A stretch of DNA of 64,000 nucleotides, taken from contig NZ_CP089214.1 of assembly GCF_021183625.1 (NCBI RefSeq), positions 6,572,001 to 6,636,000 of the forward strand, in the 5' to 3' direction. The position numbers were made by a program, and so were the translations under genes. Below the pieces are notes generated by a model. The model made no database searches. It was given only the letters and a program-made list of their open reading frames with translations, and was not told the origin of the DNA. The stretch comes from Nocardia asteroides. GTDB taxonomy: Bacteria; Actinomycetota; Actinomycetes; Mycobacteriales; Mycobacteriaceae. Of the stretch, positions 34,724 to 43,633 are shown piece after piece. How positions within the stretch are numbered: the stretch's first letter is position 1; every line of letters starts with the position of its first letter.

Positions 34724-35985
34724 GGGGCTGGTGCACGGGTAGGTGTCATCGATCTGGCTTGCCGATTGGCGGGCCTGGAAGGATGTCTACGTGCCCAAGC
34801 CCTATCCCCGCGAGTTCCGTGACGATGTCGTCCGCGTTGCGCGCAACCGCGACGAAGGGGTGACCCTGGACCAGATCGCGGCCGACTTCGGGATCCATCC
34901 GATGGCCTTGTCGAAGTGGATGCGCCAGGCCGATGTCGACGAGGGTGTGAAGCCGGGAGCCACCACCTCGGAGTCGGCGGAGTTGCGGGAGCTGCGGCGC
35001 CGCAACCGGCTGCTCGAGCAGGAGAACGAGGTCCTGCGCCGGGCCGCGGCCTATCTTTCCCAGGCCCAGCTGCCGGGAAAAAGATCTACCCGCTCGTGAA
35101 AGAGCTCGCCGCCGACGGGATACCCGTCGTGGTGACGTGCCGGGTCCTCAAGCTCGCCCGCCAGCCCTACTACCGCTGGCTGGCCGACCCGATCACTCCG
35201 GCCGAACTCGCGCAGGCCTACCGCGCGAATGCCCTGTTCGACGCGCACCGCGACGACCCGGAGTTCGGGTACCGATTCCTGGCCGACGAAGCCGGCGCTG
35301 CGGGTGAGCCGATGGCCGGTCGGACGGCGTGGCGGATCTGCTCGGCGAACCGGTGGTGGAGTGCGTTCGGGAAACCCCGCCGAGGTTCGGGCAAACGGCC
35401 GGGGCCGCCGGTCCACGACGACAGGGTGCGCCGCCATTTCACTGCCGATGGCCCGAATCAGTTGTGGCTCAGCGACATCAGCGAACATCGGACCAGTGAA
35501 GGAAAGCTCTACATCTGCGCGGTCAAGGACGTGTTCTCCGGTCGGATCGTCGGCTATTCGATCGACTCGCGGATGACCTCGAGGCTGGCGGTGACCGCCT
35601 TGCGCAACGCGGTGGCTCGCCGCGGTGAGGTGGCCGGCTGCGTGGTCCACACCGACCGAGGGGCGCAGTTTCGAGCCCGCCGCTTCGTGCACGCGCTGAA
35701 CAGGTTTCGCATGGTGGGGTCGATGGGTCGAGTGGGTTCGGCCGGTGACAACGCGGCGATGGAGAGCTTCTTCAGCCTGCTGCAACGCAATGTCTTGGAC
35801 CGGCGAGCCTGGGAGACCCGCGAGCAGCTTCGGATCGCGATCGTGGTCTGGATCGAACGCACTTACCACCGTCGTCGGCGCCAGGACCGGCTCGGTCGGT
35901 TGACCCCGATCGAGTACGAAGCAATCATGACCCCAGCAGCCCGACAGGCTGCCTAACCACAGTCACCTGTCCGTGCACCAGCCCC
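34724..35985 (+). mobile_element. IS3-family element, right copy, intact
   Basis: Terminal repeats GGGGCTGGTGCACGG (34724-34738) and the complement (35971-35985) bound 1262 bp. The encoded proteins are identical to those of the left copy at 23090-25637, in opposite orientation. No 3-bp duplication flanks it: TAT precedes and CAA follows. It therefore either lost its original partner flank by rearrangement or arrived by a route other than simple insertion. It interrupts an IS481 gene on its left and abuts a serine-recombinase fragment on its right. Confidence 0.93.
34791..35956 (+). CDS. IS3-family transposase OrfAB (programmed -1 frameshift)
   Basis: OrfA begins at GTG 34791 with GGAAGG upstream and ends at TGA 35097. 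It contains the HTH (TLDQIAADFGIHPMALSKWM) and a coiled coil. A five-A run at 35078-35082 (GGGAAAAAGATC) is the likely slippage site where ribosomes enter the -1 frame, giving OrfB (KKIYPLVKELAADGIPVVV...). OrfB carries HTH_21 and the rve core with the DDE residues in LWLSDISEH, VVHTDRGAQFR and AAMESFFSLL. It ends with RLTPIEYEAIMTPA. Both frames are intact here, unlike in the left copy. Confidence 0.9.
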
Positions 35986-36180
35986 CAAGCGCTCTACCGG
36001 ACAGCACCGGACAACGTCCGGCGGCATCTTAACCAAGCCTTCTACGAGCGGTTCTACCTCGATGACCTCGAAGTGGCCGATGACGACAAAACACCGATCT
36101 TCACCGAGCTGCACGAGGCCAAACGCGCCTACGCGGGACGGCAGGTTCGTGGCGCGGGATGCGGGCAAACCCCGCCCAGA
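35986..36180 (+). pseudogene. serine-recombinase C-terminal fragment
   Basis: Directly after the IS3 end the frame reads YRTAPDNVRRHLNQAFYERF and YLDDLEVADDDKTPIFTELH. This resembles the C-terminal tail of large serine recombinases (...PDxVRRLLNQAxFERxY...). The catalytic and zinc-ribbon domains are absent, cut off by the IS3 insertion. The frame has no proper end before the terminator at 36189. It sits ~100 bases from the tRNA-Pro gene and may be all that is left of an integrase at the right edge of the island. Confidence 0.55.
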
Positions 36181-36188
36181 CAGCAGAA

Positions 36189-36211
36189 AAGCCCCCGCGG
36201 TGCGGAGGCTT
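36189..36211 (+). terminator. hairpin after the recombinase fragment
   Basis: AAGCCCCCGC (36189-36198) pairs with GCGGAGGCTT (36202-36211) with one mismatch and a 3-base loop. An A-rich stretch precedes it and TCT follows. It lies between the recombinase fragment and the tRNA gene and could stop transcription from either side. Confidence 0.55.
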
Positions 36212-36277
36212 CTGGTGATGCAGACTCCCTTACTCTCCCCAGTGTCTTTTCAGTCACTGGTTCGAGTAAGGGCGTCA

Positions 36278-36354
<77 letters not shown>

Positions 36355-36542
36355 TTGCATCCTGCGTTCAGGTGCCCGATGAGATTACCGCAGGTCTCGC
36401 TCCGGACGCTAATCTGCTGGTCAGGGCAGGTGTCGGCATCGGTGAACCAGTTCGGCACGGATGACCCGGCGACCTTGGCGCCCCCGCTGCGAACCGTGCG
36501 TAGAGCGGTATGTGATCCGCACGGTTACGGTCTGTCGGTGGT

Positions 36543-37373
36543 GTGGTTATGAGGAAGTCGAGTCAGGTCCATCGTGAGGTGGCGCGGAGCGCGCCGTTTC
36601 AGATGGCGGCGCGGGCGGGGCTGGTGGCGTACGGCTTGGTCCATCTCCTCGTGGCCTGGGTCTGCGTGCAGCTCGCGCTCGGCGATTTCGGTGGCGACGG
36701 GGTCGGGAAGGCGGACAAGACCGGGGCGTTGCAGAGTCTCGCGGAGCATCGGGAGGGCGAGTTGGTGCTCTGGCTCATCGCAGTCGGGCTCGGGGTCGCC
36801 GTGCTGTGGCAGTTGCTGGAGGCGGTCACGGGTGCGCGGAGCAGTCGGAGGGACAGGCTGCTGCGGGTCATGAATTTCGGGGAGGCGGTGCTGTTCGGCT
36901 ACCTCGCCTACAGCGCGATCAAGCTCGCGAACGGGAAACCGGCGTCCTCGACCGATCAGGCGCAGCTCGCTCTCGTCGGCAACCTGCTGAGCAGGGAGTG
37001 GGGGAAGGTGGCGGTGGTCGGAATCGGGCTCGCCATTGTCGTCGCGGGGGTGTTCGTGGCGCATCACGGCTGGTCGAAGCGGTTTCGGGAGGAGCAGGAT
37101 TTCCGGGGTGCGGGGCGGTCGACGGAGCGGCTCGTGATCCGGCTCGGGCAGGTCGGGTACGCGGCGCTCGGTGCGGTGTACGCGGGCGGTGGGGTGCTCG
37201 TGATCGTGGCCGCGGTGCAGAGTCAGCCGCACAAGGCGACGGGGCTGGATGTGGCGCTCAAGACGCTGGCGGGTCAGCCGTACGGGACCGTGCTGCTGCT
37301 CGTCGTCGCGGTCGGGCTGGCGGCGTTCGCGGTCTTCACGTTCCTCGATGCCAAGTTCCGCAAGGTTCATTAG
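36543..37373 (+). CDS. DUF1206 membrane protein
   Basis: This ~276-residue protein contains three repeats of a two-helix unit, each with a small-residue-rich helix: AARAGLVAYGLVHLLVAWVC, then FGEAVLFGYLAYSAIKLANG, then GQVGYAALGAVYAGGGVLVI. These are the hallmark of DUF1206, an actinobacterial inner-membrane family of unknown function. GTG 36543 or ATG 36549 may start it. The C-terminus (FLDAKFRKVH) is cytoplasmic and basic. Confidence 0.88.
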   Translation: MVMRKSSQVHREVARSAPFQMAARAGLVAYGLVHLLVAWVCVQLALGDFGGDGVGKADKTGALQSLAEHREGELVLWLIAVGLGVAVLWQLLEAVTGARSSRRDRLLRVMNFGEAVLFGYLAYSAIKLANGKPASSTDQAQLALVGNLLSREWGKVAVVGIGLAIVVAGVFVAHHGWSKRFREEQDFRGAGRSTERLVIRLGQVGYAALGAVYAGGGVLVIVAAVQSQPHKATGLDVALKTLAGQPYGTVLLLVVAVGLAAFAVFTFLDAKFRKVH

Positions 37374-37409
37374 CGTAATGCGGGCCGGGTAGCGCCCGAT
37401 CATCGAAAC

Positions 37410-37943
37410 ATGACGATCGCACGAGGACTGGTTTCGATGACAGCCGCCGGAATCCTGGGAGCGGCGATGGCACTGGCGGGCCCCGGCGTTGCGGGTGCCG
37501 CCGACCCCTGCCAGCTCGGGGCGTCGAATGTCGGACCCCGGAGCTGCGCCACCACGGAACTGCGGACGGCTCCGGCGTGGACGCTCGGTGACGGGTTCTG
37601 CGTCGGGATGCTCACCGCCGCGGGGGTCGCCTACGACGGCCCGCTGGCCGAATACCACGTCTTTCCGGGGACCGCGCACTCCATCGAGCTGCGGATCACC
37701 CAGGGGTTCTCCCCGCTGGGCACCTTCGCACCGACCGTGCTGGCGTGTGATGTCACCGCGATCGTCGACTGGCGCAATCTCGACACCGGCGGCAGCGGTT
37801 CGGTGAGTCATTTCGTTCCGGCGGGGAACACGGGTTCGCGGCCGTTCTTCGTCCACGTGGACTCGGGGCCGGGACGGGTCGCGCTGACCCTGCGGACCGA
37901 CCGGCCCGGCATTCCGGCCACCACCGAGGTGTTCGTTCCCTGA
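37410..37943 (+). CDS. secreted protein of unknown function
   Basis: A Sec signal (TAAGILGAAMALAGPGVAGA) precedes ~145 residues with four cysteines (DPCQLG, RSCATTE, GFCVGML, VLACDVT), likely two disulfides. The rest looks beta-rich (EYHVFPGTAHSIELRITQGF). There is no recognisable catalytic motif. It follows DUF1206 by 36 bases, perhaps on the same transcript, and has backbone codon usage. Confidence 0.75.
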   Translation: MTIARGLVSMTAAGILGAAMALAGPGVAGAADPCQLGASNVGPRSCATTELRTAPAWTLGDGFCVGMLTAAGVAYDGPLAEYHVFPGTAHSIELRITQGFSPLGTFAPTVLACDVTAIVDWRNLDTGGSGSVSHFVPAGNTGSRPFFVHVDSGPGRVALTLRTDRPGIPATTEVFVP

Positions 37944-38006
37944 ATCGGCGCTCGCCGCGCGGCCGGTACCGGTTCAGGCGTAGTCGGTTGCCGGCGCTAA
38001 ATCGCG

Positions 38007-39794
38007 GTGATGCACAGTATTTCGGTGGAGCTGGGGTCATACGCGCTGGTGGATGTGGAGACGACGGGGCTGCGGCCGGGACAGCACCGGGTGCTGTCGG
38101 TGGCGGCGCTGCTGCTCGACGATGCGGGGGCGGTGGTACGGGAGTTCCATACGCTGGTCGATCCGGGCGGGGATCCGGGGCCGGTGCACATCCACGGGCT
38201 GACGCGCGAGATCCTGCGCGGCGCACCGGAATTCGGGCGGGTGGCGGGGGAGCTGGCCGGGGTGTTGAGCGGGCGGGTGCTGGTGGCGCACAACGCGCGG
38301 TTCGATCACGGGTTCCTGGCGGCGGAGTTCCGGCGGGCCGGGGTGCGGATGCCGGTGCGGAGCCGGATGTGCACGTTGGCGCTGGCTCGGCGGATCGCCC
38401 TGCCCACGGTCGATTTCAAGCTGGCGACGTTGGCGGCGCACTACGGGGTGGTGCAGCGGCGGGCGCACGACGCGCTGGACGACACCCGGGTGCTGGCGGG
38501 GGTGTTGCGCGGGCTGGCGGGTGACGCGGCGCGGCTGGGGATCTCGGCTCCGGTGCTGGACTGTGCCGACGAACCGGCGCGGTGGCCGCGCAGCCGAGCC
38601 GGGGCGAAGCCGTTGTGCGAGTACCGGTATCCGGGGAGGTTGCCCGCGGGGGAGCCGCTGGTGCAGGGGATGAAGGTGGCGATCACCGGGGACACCGCGC
38701 TGGAACGGGAGGTGCTGGTGGCGCGGGCGGAGGCGGCGGGGCTCGATGTCACCGGCGCGGTGAGCGGGCGGACGAGTGTGCTGGTCTGCAACGACCCGGG
38801 TTCGGGTTCGGCCAAGGCGAGGCGGGCGCGGGAGCTGGGGACGGTCGTGCTGCGGGAGGGGGAGTTCCTGCGGTTGCTGGGTGACGTGCGGGCCGGGGAG
38901 GCGCTCGGGGCGCTGCCTGCGGGCGCGTCCGAGGACCAGGACGCGGGGGCTGGAGGTCCGATCGACGGTGGTCGTCTCGGCCAGGCCGTCGGCGCGGTCG
39001 GTGTCCAGGAAAAGCCTTCCGGAGGTCCGCACGACGACCGAGGGGCACGCGACACCGTCCGTGGACCGCTCACCGGCCGTCGCGTTATCGTCCTCGGCGG
39101 CACCCACACCGAAGCCGCCCGAATCCGCGCCGCGGTAACGAACCTCGGTGGCGCGGCGGCGGCCAACCTCTCCGCCCGCGTCACCGACGTCGTCGCACTC
39201 CCCGGCGGCCGCCCCGACCAGCGACTGGCCCGCGCGCGGAGGCTCGGCCTCCCCATCCACGGTCCGGAACTCGTGCAGCACAGCACCCCGACCCCGGCCG
39301 CGAGCACGACCACCCTCGCCCGCGGCCAGGTGACAGACCTTCCGGACCAGCCCAGATGGACCATCCGCGCCTCCTGGCACACCCACACCGTCGACCTCGT
39401 CGCCTTCCTCCTCGACGACACCGAATCCGTGGCCAGGGACGCCGACTTCGTCTTCTACAACCAGCCCGAAACCCGGGGCGCCACCCTGACCTGCGACGGC
39501 CCGGCCGAACAGGCCGTCGAACTCGACCTGACCGCGCTCCGCCCCGGCCGCACCCGCATCGTGATCGCCGCCGCACTGGAACAACCGGGAATCACCTTCG
39601 GCGATGTCGGCCCGGTCGAACTCGACATCGACGGCTTCGCCCAGGCCACCCTGGACGCCGCGACCGAGGAGCGCACCCTGCTGCTGGCCGAGGTCTACCG
39701 GCGCGGCGAGCGATGGCGGCTGCGGGCGGTCGGGCAGGGGTATCCCACGGGGCTGGCGGAGCTCGCCGCCGGGTACGGGGTGGAGCTCGGCTAG
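38007..39794 (+). CDS. DEDDh exonuclease-BRCT-BRCT-TerD fusion protein
   Basis: Residues ~10-175 are a DnaQ-like 3'-5' exonuclease: YALVDVETTGL (Exo I), VAHNARFDHGFLAAEF (Exo II) and RRAHDALDDTRVLAGVL (Exo III, His plus Asp). Two BRCT domains follow (MKVAITGDTALEREVL ... SVLVCND; RRVIVLGGTHTEAARIRAAV). The last ~150 residues form a TerD-like domain (LVAFLLDDTESVARDADFVF, FYNQPETRGATLT). TerD proteins bind Ca2+ in stress responses. The 595-residue fusion would link single-strand trimming or DNA repair with a stress scaffold. The start is GTG 38007 or ATG 38010. Such fusions are known in actinomycetes but the role is unclear. Confidence 0.85.
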   Translation: MMHSISVELGSYALVDVETTGLRPGQHRVLSVAALLLDDAGAVVREFHTLVDPGGDPGPVHIHGLTREILRGAPEFGRVAGELAGVLSGRVLVAHNARFDHGFLAAEFRRAGVRMPVRSRMCTLALARRIALPTVDFKLATLAAHYGVVQRRAHDALDDTRVLAGVLRGLAGDAARLGISAPVLDCADEPARWPRSRAGAKPLCEYRYPGRLPAGEPLVQGMKVAITGDTALEREVLVARAEAAGLDVTGAVSGRTSVLVCNDPGSGSAKARRARELGTVVLREGEFLRLLGDVRAGEALGALPAGASEDQDAGAGGPIDGGRLGQAVGAVGVQEKPSGGPHDDRGARDTVRGPLTGRRVIVLGGTHTEAARIRAAVTNLGGAAAANLSARVTDVVALPGGRPDQRLARARRLGLPIHGPELVQHSTPTPAASTTTLARGQVTDLPDQPRWTIRASWHTHTVDLVAFLLDDTESVARDADFVFYNQPETRGATLTCDGPAEQAVELDLTALRPGRTRIVIAAALEQPGITFGDVGPVELDIDGFAQATLDAATEERTLLLAEVYRRGERWRLRAVGQGYPTGLAELAAGYGVELG

Positions 39795-39934
39795 CGATCG
39801 CGCGGCTCCGCCGCCGCCGAGCCGAATGTCGTCGACTCGAACCGCCGCCCCGCTCGACAGCGCGTTCCGCGGCGGCGCCACCGGCCGGTGTCCGCTGTTT
39901 GGTGTTGACCGGCTCCCGATGGCAGGCTCAAGCG

Positions 39935-41470
39935 GTGACGCAACCTCCGGATATCCAGGCGACCGGGTCCGACCCGGCCTCCGACAAGTTGGACGGCGCG
40001 GTCTTCCGCGTCGCGGGCGTGGTGGTGCTCGGCGCCATCATGTCCATCCTCGACATCACCGTCGTGACGGTGGCCCTGCCGACCTTCCAGCTCGAGTTCG
40101 GCACCAGCTACGCCATCGCGGCCTGGACCATGACCGGCTACACGCTGGCCCTGGCGACGGTGATCCCGCTGACCGGCTGGGCGGCGGACCGCTTCGGCAC
40201 CAAGCGGCTCTACCTGGCCGCGCTCACCTTCTTCGTGCTCGGCTCGGCGCTCTGCAGCCTGGCCTGGAACATCGAGACGCTGATCGCGTTCCGGGTGATC
40301 CAGGGCATCGGCGGCGGCATGCTGATGCCGCTCGGCATGACGATCATGACCCACGCCGCCGGCCCGCAGCGGGTCGGGCGGCTGATGGCGATCCTCGGCG
40401 TGCCGATGCTGCTCGGCCCGATCGGCGGCCCGATCCTCGGCGGCTGGCTGATCGAGAGCCTGAGCTGGCACTGGATCTTCCTGATCAACGTGCCGATCGG
40501 CGCGGTCGCGCTGATCGCCGCCTTCGTCGTGCTGCCCGCCGACGACCCGCAGCCGTCCGAGTCGTTCGACTTCCTCGGCATGCTGCTCGCCTCGCCCGGC
40601 CTCGCGCTCTTCCTCTACGGCGTCTCCAGCATTCCCGAGGCGGGCACCGCGCTCACCCCGAAGGTGCTGGTCCCCGCGCTGGTCGGCGTCGTGCTGCTCG
40701 GGCTCTTCGTCCGGCACGCGCTGCGCACCGAGCACCCGCTGATCGATCTGCGGCTTTTCCGGAACCGCGCGCTGACCTTCGCGGTGCTGACCATGGTGCT
40801 CTTCGCCATCGCCTTCTTCGGAGCCGGGCTGCTGCTGCCCTCGTACCTGCAGCAGGTGCGTGGGGAGTCGGCGCTCTGGGCGGGGCTGTTGATCGCCCCG
40901 CAGGGGCTCGGCGCCATGCTGAGCATGCCGATCGCGGGCCGGATCGTCGACCGCTCCGGACCGGGCAAGGTGGTGCTTTCCGGGCTGGTGCTGATCACGC
41001 TCGGGACGGTCTATTTCACCCAGCTGGAGGCGGATTCGTCGTACCCGCTCCTGCTCGGCTCGCTCTTCGTCATGGGGCTCGGCATGGGCTGCACCATGAT
41101 GCCGGTGATGACCGCCGCCCTGCAGACGCTGAACCACCAGCAGGTGGCGCGCGGCTCGACGCTGATGAACATCGTGAATCAGACCGCGGGCTCCATCGGC
41201 ACCGCGCTCATGTCGGTGGTGCTGACCGGGCTGCTCGAGAAGCAGCCGCTGGCCGGGCCCGCGATCGCCGCGCAGTTCGACCCGCGGGTTGCGGCCCAGC
41301 TGCCGCCCGCCGCGGTGCAGGAGGGGCTCGACCAGGCGGCGCAGGCGTTCGGCCACACCTACGTGGTGGCGCTGGTGCTGATCGTGCTGACCTTCATCCC
41401 GGCGTTCTTCCTGCCGCGCACCAAGCCGAAGGCGCCGGAGGGCGCCGAGGCGCCGGTCCTCATGCACTGA
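39935..41470 (+). CDS. DHA2-type major facilitator exporter
   Basis: From GTG 39935 the protein has 511 residues and fourteen predicted membrane helices. TM1 contains VLGAIMSILDITVVTVALP (motif D1 region), loop 2-3 reads GWAADRFGTKRLYL (motif A), and TM5 carries LGVPMLLGPIGGPILGGWLI (motif C). It resembles EmrB/QacA-type proton-coupled multidrug exporters. No repressor is adjacent. A terminator follows the stop. Confidence 0.85.
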   Translation: MTQPPDIQATGSDPASDKLDGAVFRVAGVVVLGAIMSILDITVVTVALPTFQLEFGTSYAIAAWTMTGYTLALATVIPLTGWAADRFGTKRLYLAALTFFVLGSALCSLAWNIETLIAFRVIQGIGGGMLMPLGMTIMTHAAGPQRVGRLMAILGVPMLLGPIGGPILGGWLIESLSWHWIFLINVPIGAVALIAAFVVLPADDPQPSESFDFLGMLLASPGLALFLYGVSSIPEAGTALTPKVLVPALVGVVLLGLFVRHALRTEHPLIDLRLFRNRALTFAVLTMVLFAIAFFGAGLLLPSYLQQVRGESALWAGLLIAPQGLGAMLSMPIAGRIVDRSGPGKVVLSGLVLITLGTVYFTQLEADSSYPLLLGSLFVMGLGMGCTMMPVMTAALQTLNHQQVARGSTLMNIVNQTAGSIGTALMSVVLTGLLEKQPLAGPAIAAQFDPRVAAQLPPAAVQEGLDQAAQAFGHTYVVALVLIVLTFIPAFFLPRTKPKAPEGAEAPVLMH

Positions 41471-41481
41471 GCTCCCGGTCG

Positions 41482-41513
41482 ACGGGCCCGGCAGCGGAAG
41501 CGGCCGGGCCCGT
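41482..41513. terminator. bidirectional terminator between convergent genes
   Basis: ACGGGCCCGGC (41482-41492) and GCCGGGCCCGT (41503-41513) form an 11-bp perfect stem with a 10-base loop. It is exactly between the exporter stop (41470) and the stop of the convergent SRPBCC gene (41521). Confidence 0.75.
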
Positions 41514-41520
41514 CGCCGTC

Positions 41521-41952
41521 TCAGGAGTACTTGGCGACGAAGGAATCGAGCGAGCGCTCGAAATCGCCCTTGACCGCGCGCGCCACCCCGGACCCGATCG
41601 GCCCGAAGAGCGGCGCCCCGCCCAGCTCCACATCGATGGAGACCGAGGCGCCGTCGCCCTTCGGCGCGACGGTGAAGCGCAGCCCCACCTTGGTGCCGCC
41701 CTTGCCCGCGCCCTGCAGCGCCAGCGTGCGCGGCGGCGTGGCCTCGGTGACCGTCCAGGTGACCCGGTTGCGCATGCCCTTCACGCTGACCACCCCGACC
41801 AGCGTCGTGCCCGCGGCGAGCTGCTCGGGCACCGGCCCGCGCCAGGCCTCGTGCATGGTGAGCCAGGTGCCGAGTTCGGCCAGGTCGGATGCGTGCGACC
41901 ACGCCTGCTCGGGGGTCAGCGGCACGTCGGCGGAGACCTTCAGCTTTGCCAT
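41521..41952 (-). CDS. SRPBCC (polyketide cyclase/START-like) protein
   Basis: ATG 41952 gives a 143-residue single-domain protein typical of the SRPBCC family, with a deep hydrophobic pocket. The opening MAKLKVSADVPLTPEQAWSH and the closing helix (GVARAVKGDFERSLDSFVAK) are characteristic of the CoxG-like, dimerisation-type subgroup. It probably binds a lipid or a small hydrophobic ligand in the cytoplasm. The upstream in-frame extension to 42102 is spurious since it overlaps the divergent gene. Confidence 0.8.
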   Translation of the reverse strand: MAKLKVSADVPLTPEQAWSHASDLAELGTWLTMHEAWRGPVPEQLAAGTTLVGVVSVKGMRNRVTWTVTEATPPRTLALQGAGKGGTKVGLRFTVAPKGDGASVSIDVELGGAPLFGPIGSGVARAVKGDFERSLDSFVAKYS

Positions 41953-42040
41953 GCGCGCATGGTATCCCCGGCGCGGCGGGTCGTTTCGCCGCGCGCGGGT
42001 CCGGGTACCTGGGGACGGACCGCGAAAGAGGGGAGCCCCG

Positions 42041-42415
42041 ATGACCACCGACCCGGTGGCGACGCTGCGCACCGTCGTCCTGGATTGTCCGGAACCGGCC
42101 ACCCTGGCCCGGTTCTACGCCGGCCTGCTCGGCGGCGAGGTCGTGGACGAGGACGACGACCCGACCTGGCAGGTGCTGATCGAGCCGGGCGGGCGGCGGA
42201 TCGCCTTCCAGCGCGCGCCGGAGTACACCCCGCCGGTCTTCCCTGACCCGAGGGGCTCGCAGCAGCTGCACCTGGACCTGCTGGTCGCGGAGATCGAGGC
42301 CGCCGAGCGGCGCGCGCTCGAACTCGGCGCGGTGCTGCTGGAGCCGCACGACGACGACCGGTTCCGGGTCTACCGCGACCCGGTCGGGCACACCTTCTGC
42401 TTCGTCTGGAAGTGA
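42041..42415 (+). CDS. VOC (glyoxalase-like) protein
   Basis: ATG 42041 has AGAGGGG upstream. The 124-residue product shows one vicinal-oxygen-chelate repeat pair: TVVLDCPEPATLARFYAGLL, then QLHLDLLVAEIEAAERRALE, ending YRDPVGHTFCFVW. This is the pattern of the actinobacterial Glyoxalase_6-like family. Metal ligands and substrate are uncertain. Confidence 0.85.
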   Translation: MTTDPVATLRTVVLDCPEPATLARFYAGLLGGEVVDEDDDPTWQVLIEPGGRRIAFQRAPEYTPPVFPDPRGSQQLHLDLLVAEIEAAERRALELGAVLLEPHDDDRFRVYRDPVGHTFCFVWK

Positions 42416-42458
42416 CCCCGGTCACTCCGGAATAGTCCGGAACCTTCCCGTGTTCAAC

Positions 42459-42476
42459 TGGTTGCCACATCAACCA
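42459..42476. promoter_or_regulatory. inverted repeat upstream of the LLM oxidoreductase
   Basis: TGGTTG (42459-42464) and CAACCA (42471-42476) are perfect arms around CCACAT. The repeat lies 22 bases before GTG 42499 and would cover the ribosome approach or promoter. It has the size of a MarR/HxlR-type operator, but no such regulator is adjacent. Confidence 0.5.
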
Positions 42477-42498
42477 ATGGAATTGCGAGGAGGGTCCC

Positions 42499-43584
42499 GT
42501 GCAGTTCGGAATATTCACCGTCGGCGACGTGACCACCGACCCCACCACCGGCCGCACCCCGAGCGAGGCCGAGCGGATCAAGGCGATGGTCGCCATCGCG
42601 AAGAAGGCGGAGGAGGTCGGGCTCGACGTCTTCGCGACCGGTGAGCACCACAACCCGCCCTTCGTGCCGTCCTCGCCGACCACCCTGCTCGGCTACATCG
42701 CCGGGCAGACCGAGCGCATCCAGCTCTCCACCTCGACCACGCTGATCACCACGAACGACCCGGTGAAGATCGCCGAGGACTTCGCGATGCTGCAGCACCT
42801 GGCCGACGGCCGGGTGGATCTCATGCTCGGCCGCGGCAACACCGGCCCGGTCTACCCGTGGTTCGGGCAGGACATCCGCAACGGCATCCCGCTCGCCATC
42901 GAGAACTACGGGCTGCTGCACCGGCTCTGGCGCGAGGACGTGGTCGACTGGGAGGGCCGCTTCCGGACGCCGCTGCAGTCCTTCACCGCGACCCCGCGGC
43001 CGCTGGACGGCGTGCCGCCCTTCGTCTGGCACGGCTCCATCCGCAGCCCGGAGATCGCCGAGCAGGCCGCCTATTACGGCGACGGCTTCTTCGCCAACAA
43101 CATCTTCTGGCCGCGCGGCCACTTCCAGCGGCTGATCGAGCTCTACCGGCAGCGCTACGAGCACTACGGCCACGGCTCGGCCGACCAGGCGATCGTCGGG
43201 CTCGGCGGGCAGGTGTTCCTGCGGCACAACTCGCAGGACGCGGTGCGCGAGTTCCGGCCGTACTTCGACAACGCGCCGGTCTACGGGCACGGCCCGTCGC
43301 TGGAGGAGTTCACCGAGCAGACCCCGCTCACCGTCGGCAGCCCGCAGCAGGTGATCGAGAAGACGCTGAGCTTCCGCGAGTCCTTCGGCGACTACCAGCG
43401 CCAGCTCTTCCTCATGGACCACGCCGGGCTGCCGCTGAAGACCGTGCTCGAGCAGCTCGACCTGCTCGGCGCGGAGGTCGTGCCGGTGCTGCGCCGCGAG
43501 TTCGCGGCCCGCAGGCCCGCGCACGTGCCGGACGCCCCCACGCACGCCGCGCTGCTCGCGGCCCGCACCGCCGTGACCGCCTGA
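42499..43584 (+). CDS. LLM-class flavin-dependent oxidoreductase
   Basis: GTG 42499 follows GAGGAGGG. The 361-residue protein is a bacterial-luciferase-like monooxygenase with the family segments GLDVFATGEHHNPPFVPSSP, LGYIAGQTERIQLSTSTTLI, LQHLADGRVDLMLGRGN and WHGSIRSPEIAEQAAYYGDG. These enzymes use FMNH2 or F420; which one is not decided here. It is followed by yceI with a 49-base gap, so the two are likely co-transcribed. Confidence 0.9.
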   Translation: MQFGIFTVGDVTTDPTTGRTPSEAERIKAMVAIAKKAEEVGLDVFATGEHHNPPFVPSSPTTLLGYIAGQTERIQLSTSTTLITTNDPVKIAEDFAMLQHLADGRVDLMLGRGNTGPVYPWFGQDIRNGIPLAIENYGLLHRLWREDVVDWEGRFRTPLQSFTATPRPLDGVPPFVWHGSIRSPEIAEQAAYYGDGFFANNIFWPRGHFQRLIELYRQRYEHYGHGSADQAIVGLGGQVFLRHNSQDAVREFRPYFDNAPVYGHGPSLEEFTEQTPLTVGSPQQVIEKTLSFRESFGDYQRQLFLMDHAGLPLKTVLEQLDLLGAEVVPVLRREFAARRPAHVPDAPTHAALLAARTAVTA

Positions 43585-43633
43585 CCCGTCACGCCCGCTT
43601 GACCGATTCATCCATCACGCCAAGGAGTAACCC

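Noticed and set aside
23087..35988. Target duplications for the two identical IS3 copies
   Set aside because: Flanks TTT/ATG (left copy) and TAT/CAA (right copy) do not match each other in the present or inverted order.
39791..42391. Long minus-strand frame (866 codons) opposite the DHA2 exporter
   Set aside because: Composition (Arg/His/Gln-rich repeats) is that of antisense to membrane-protein codons. The exporter frame has clear helices and motifs.
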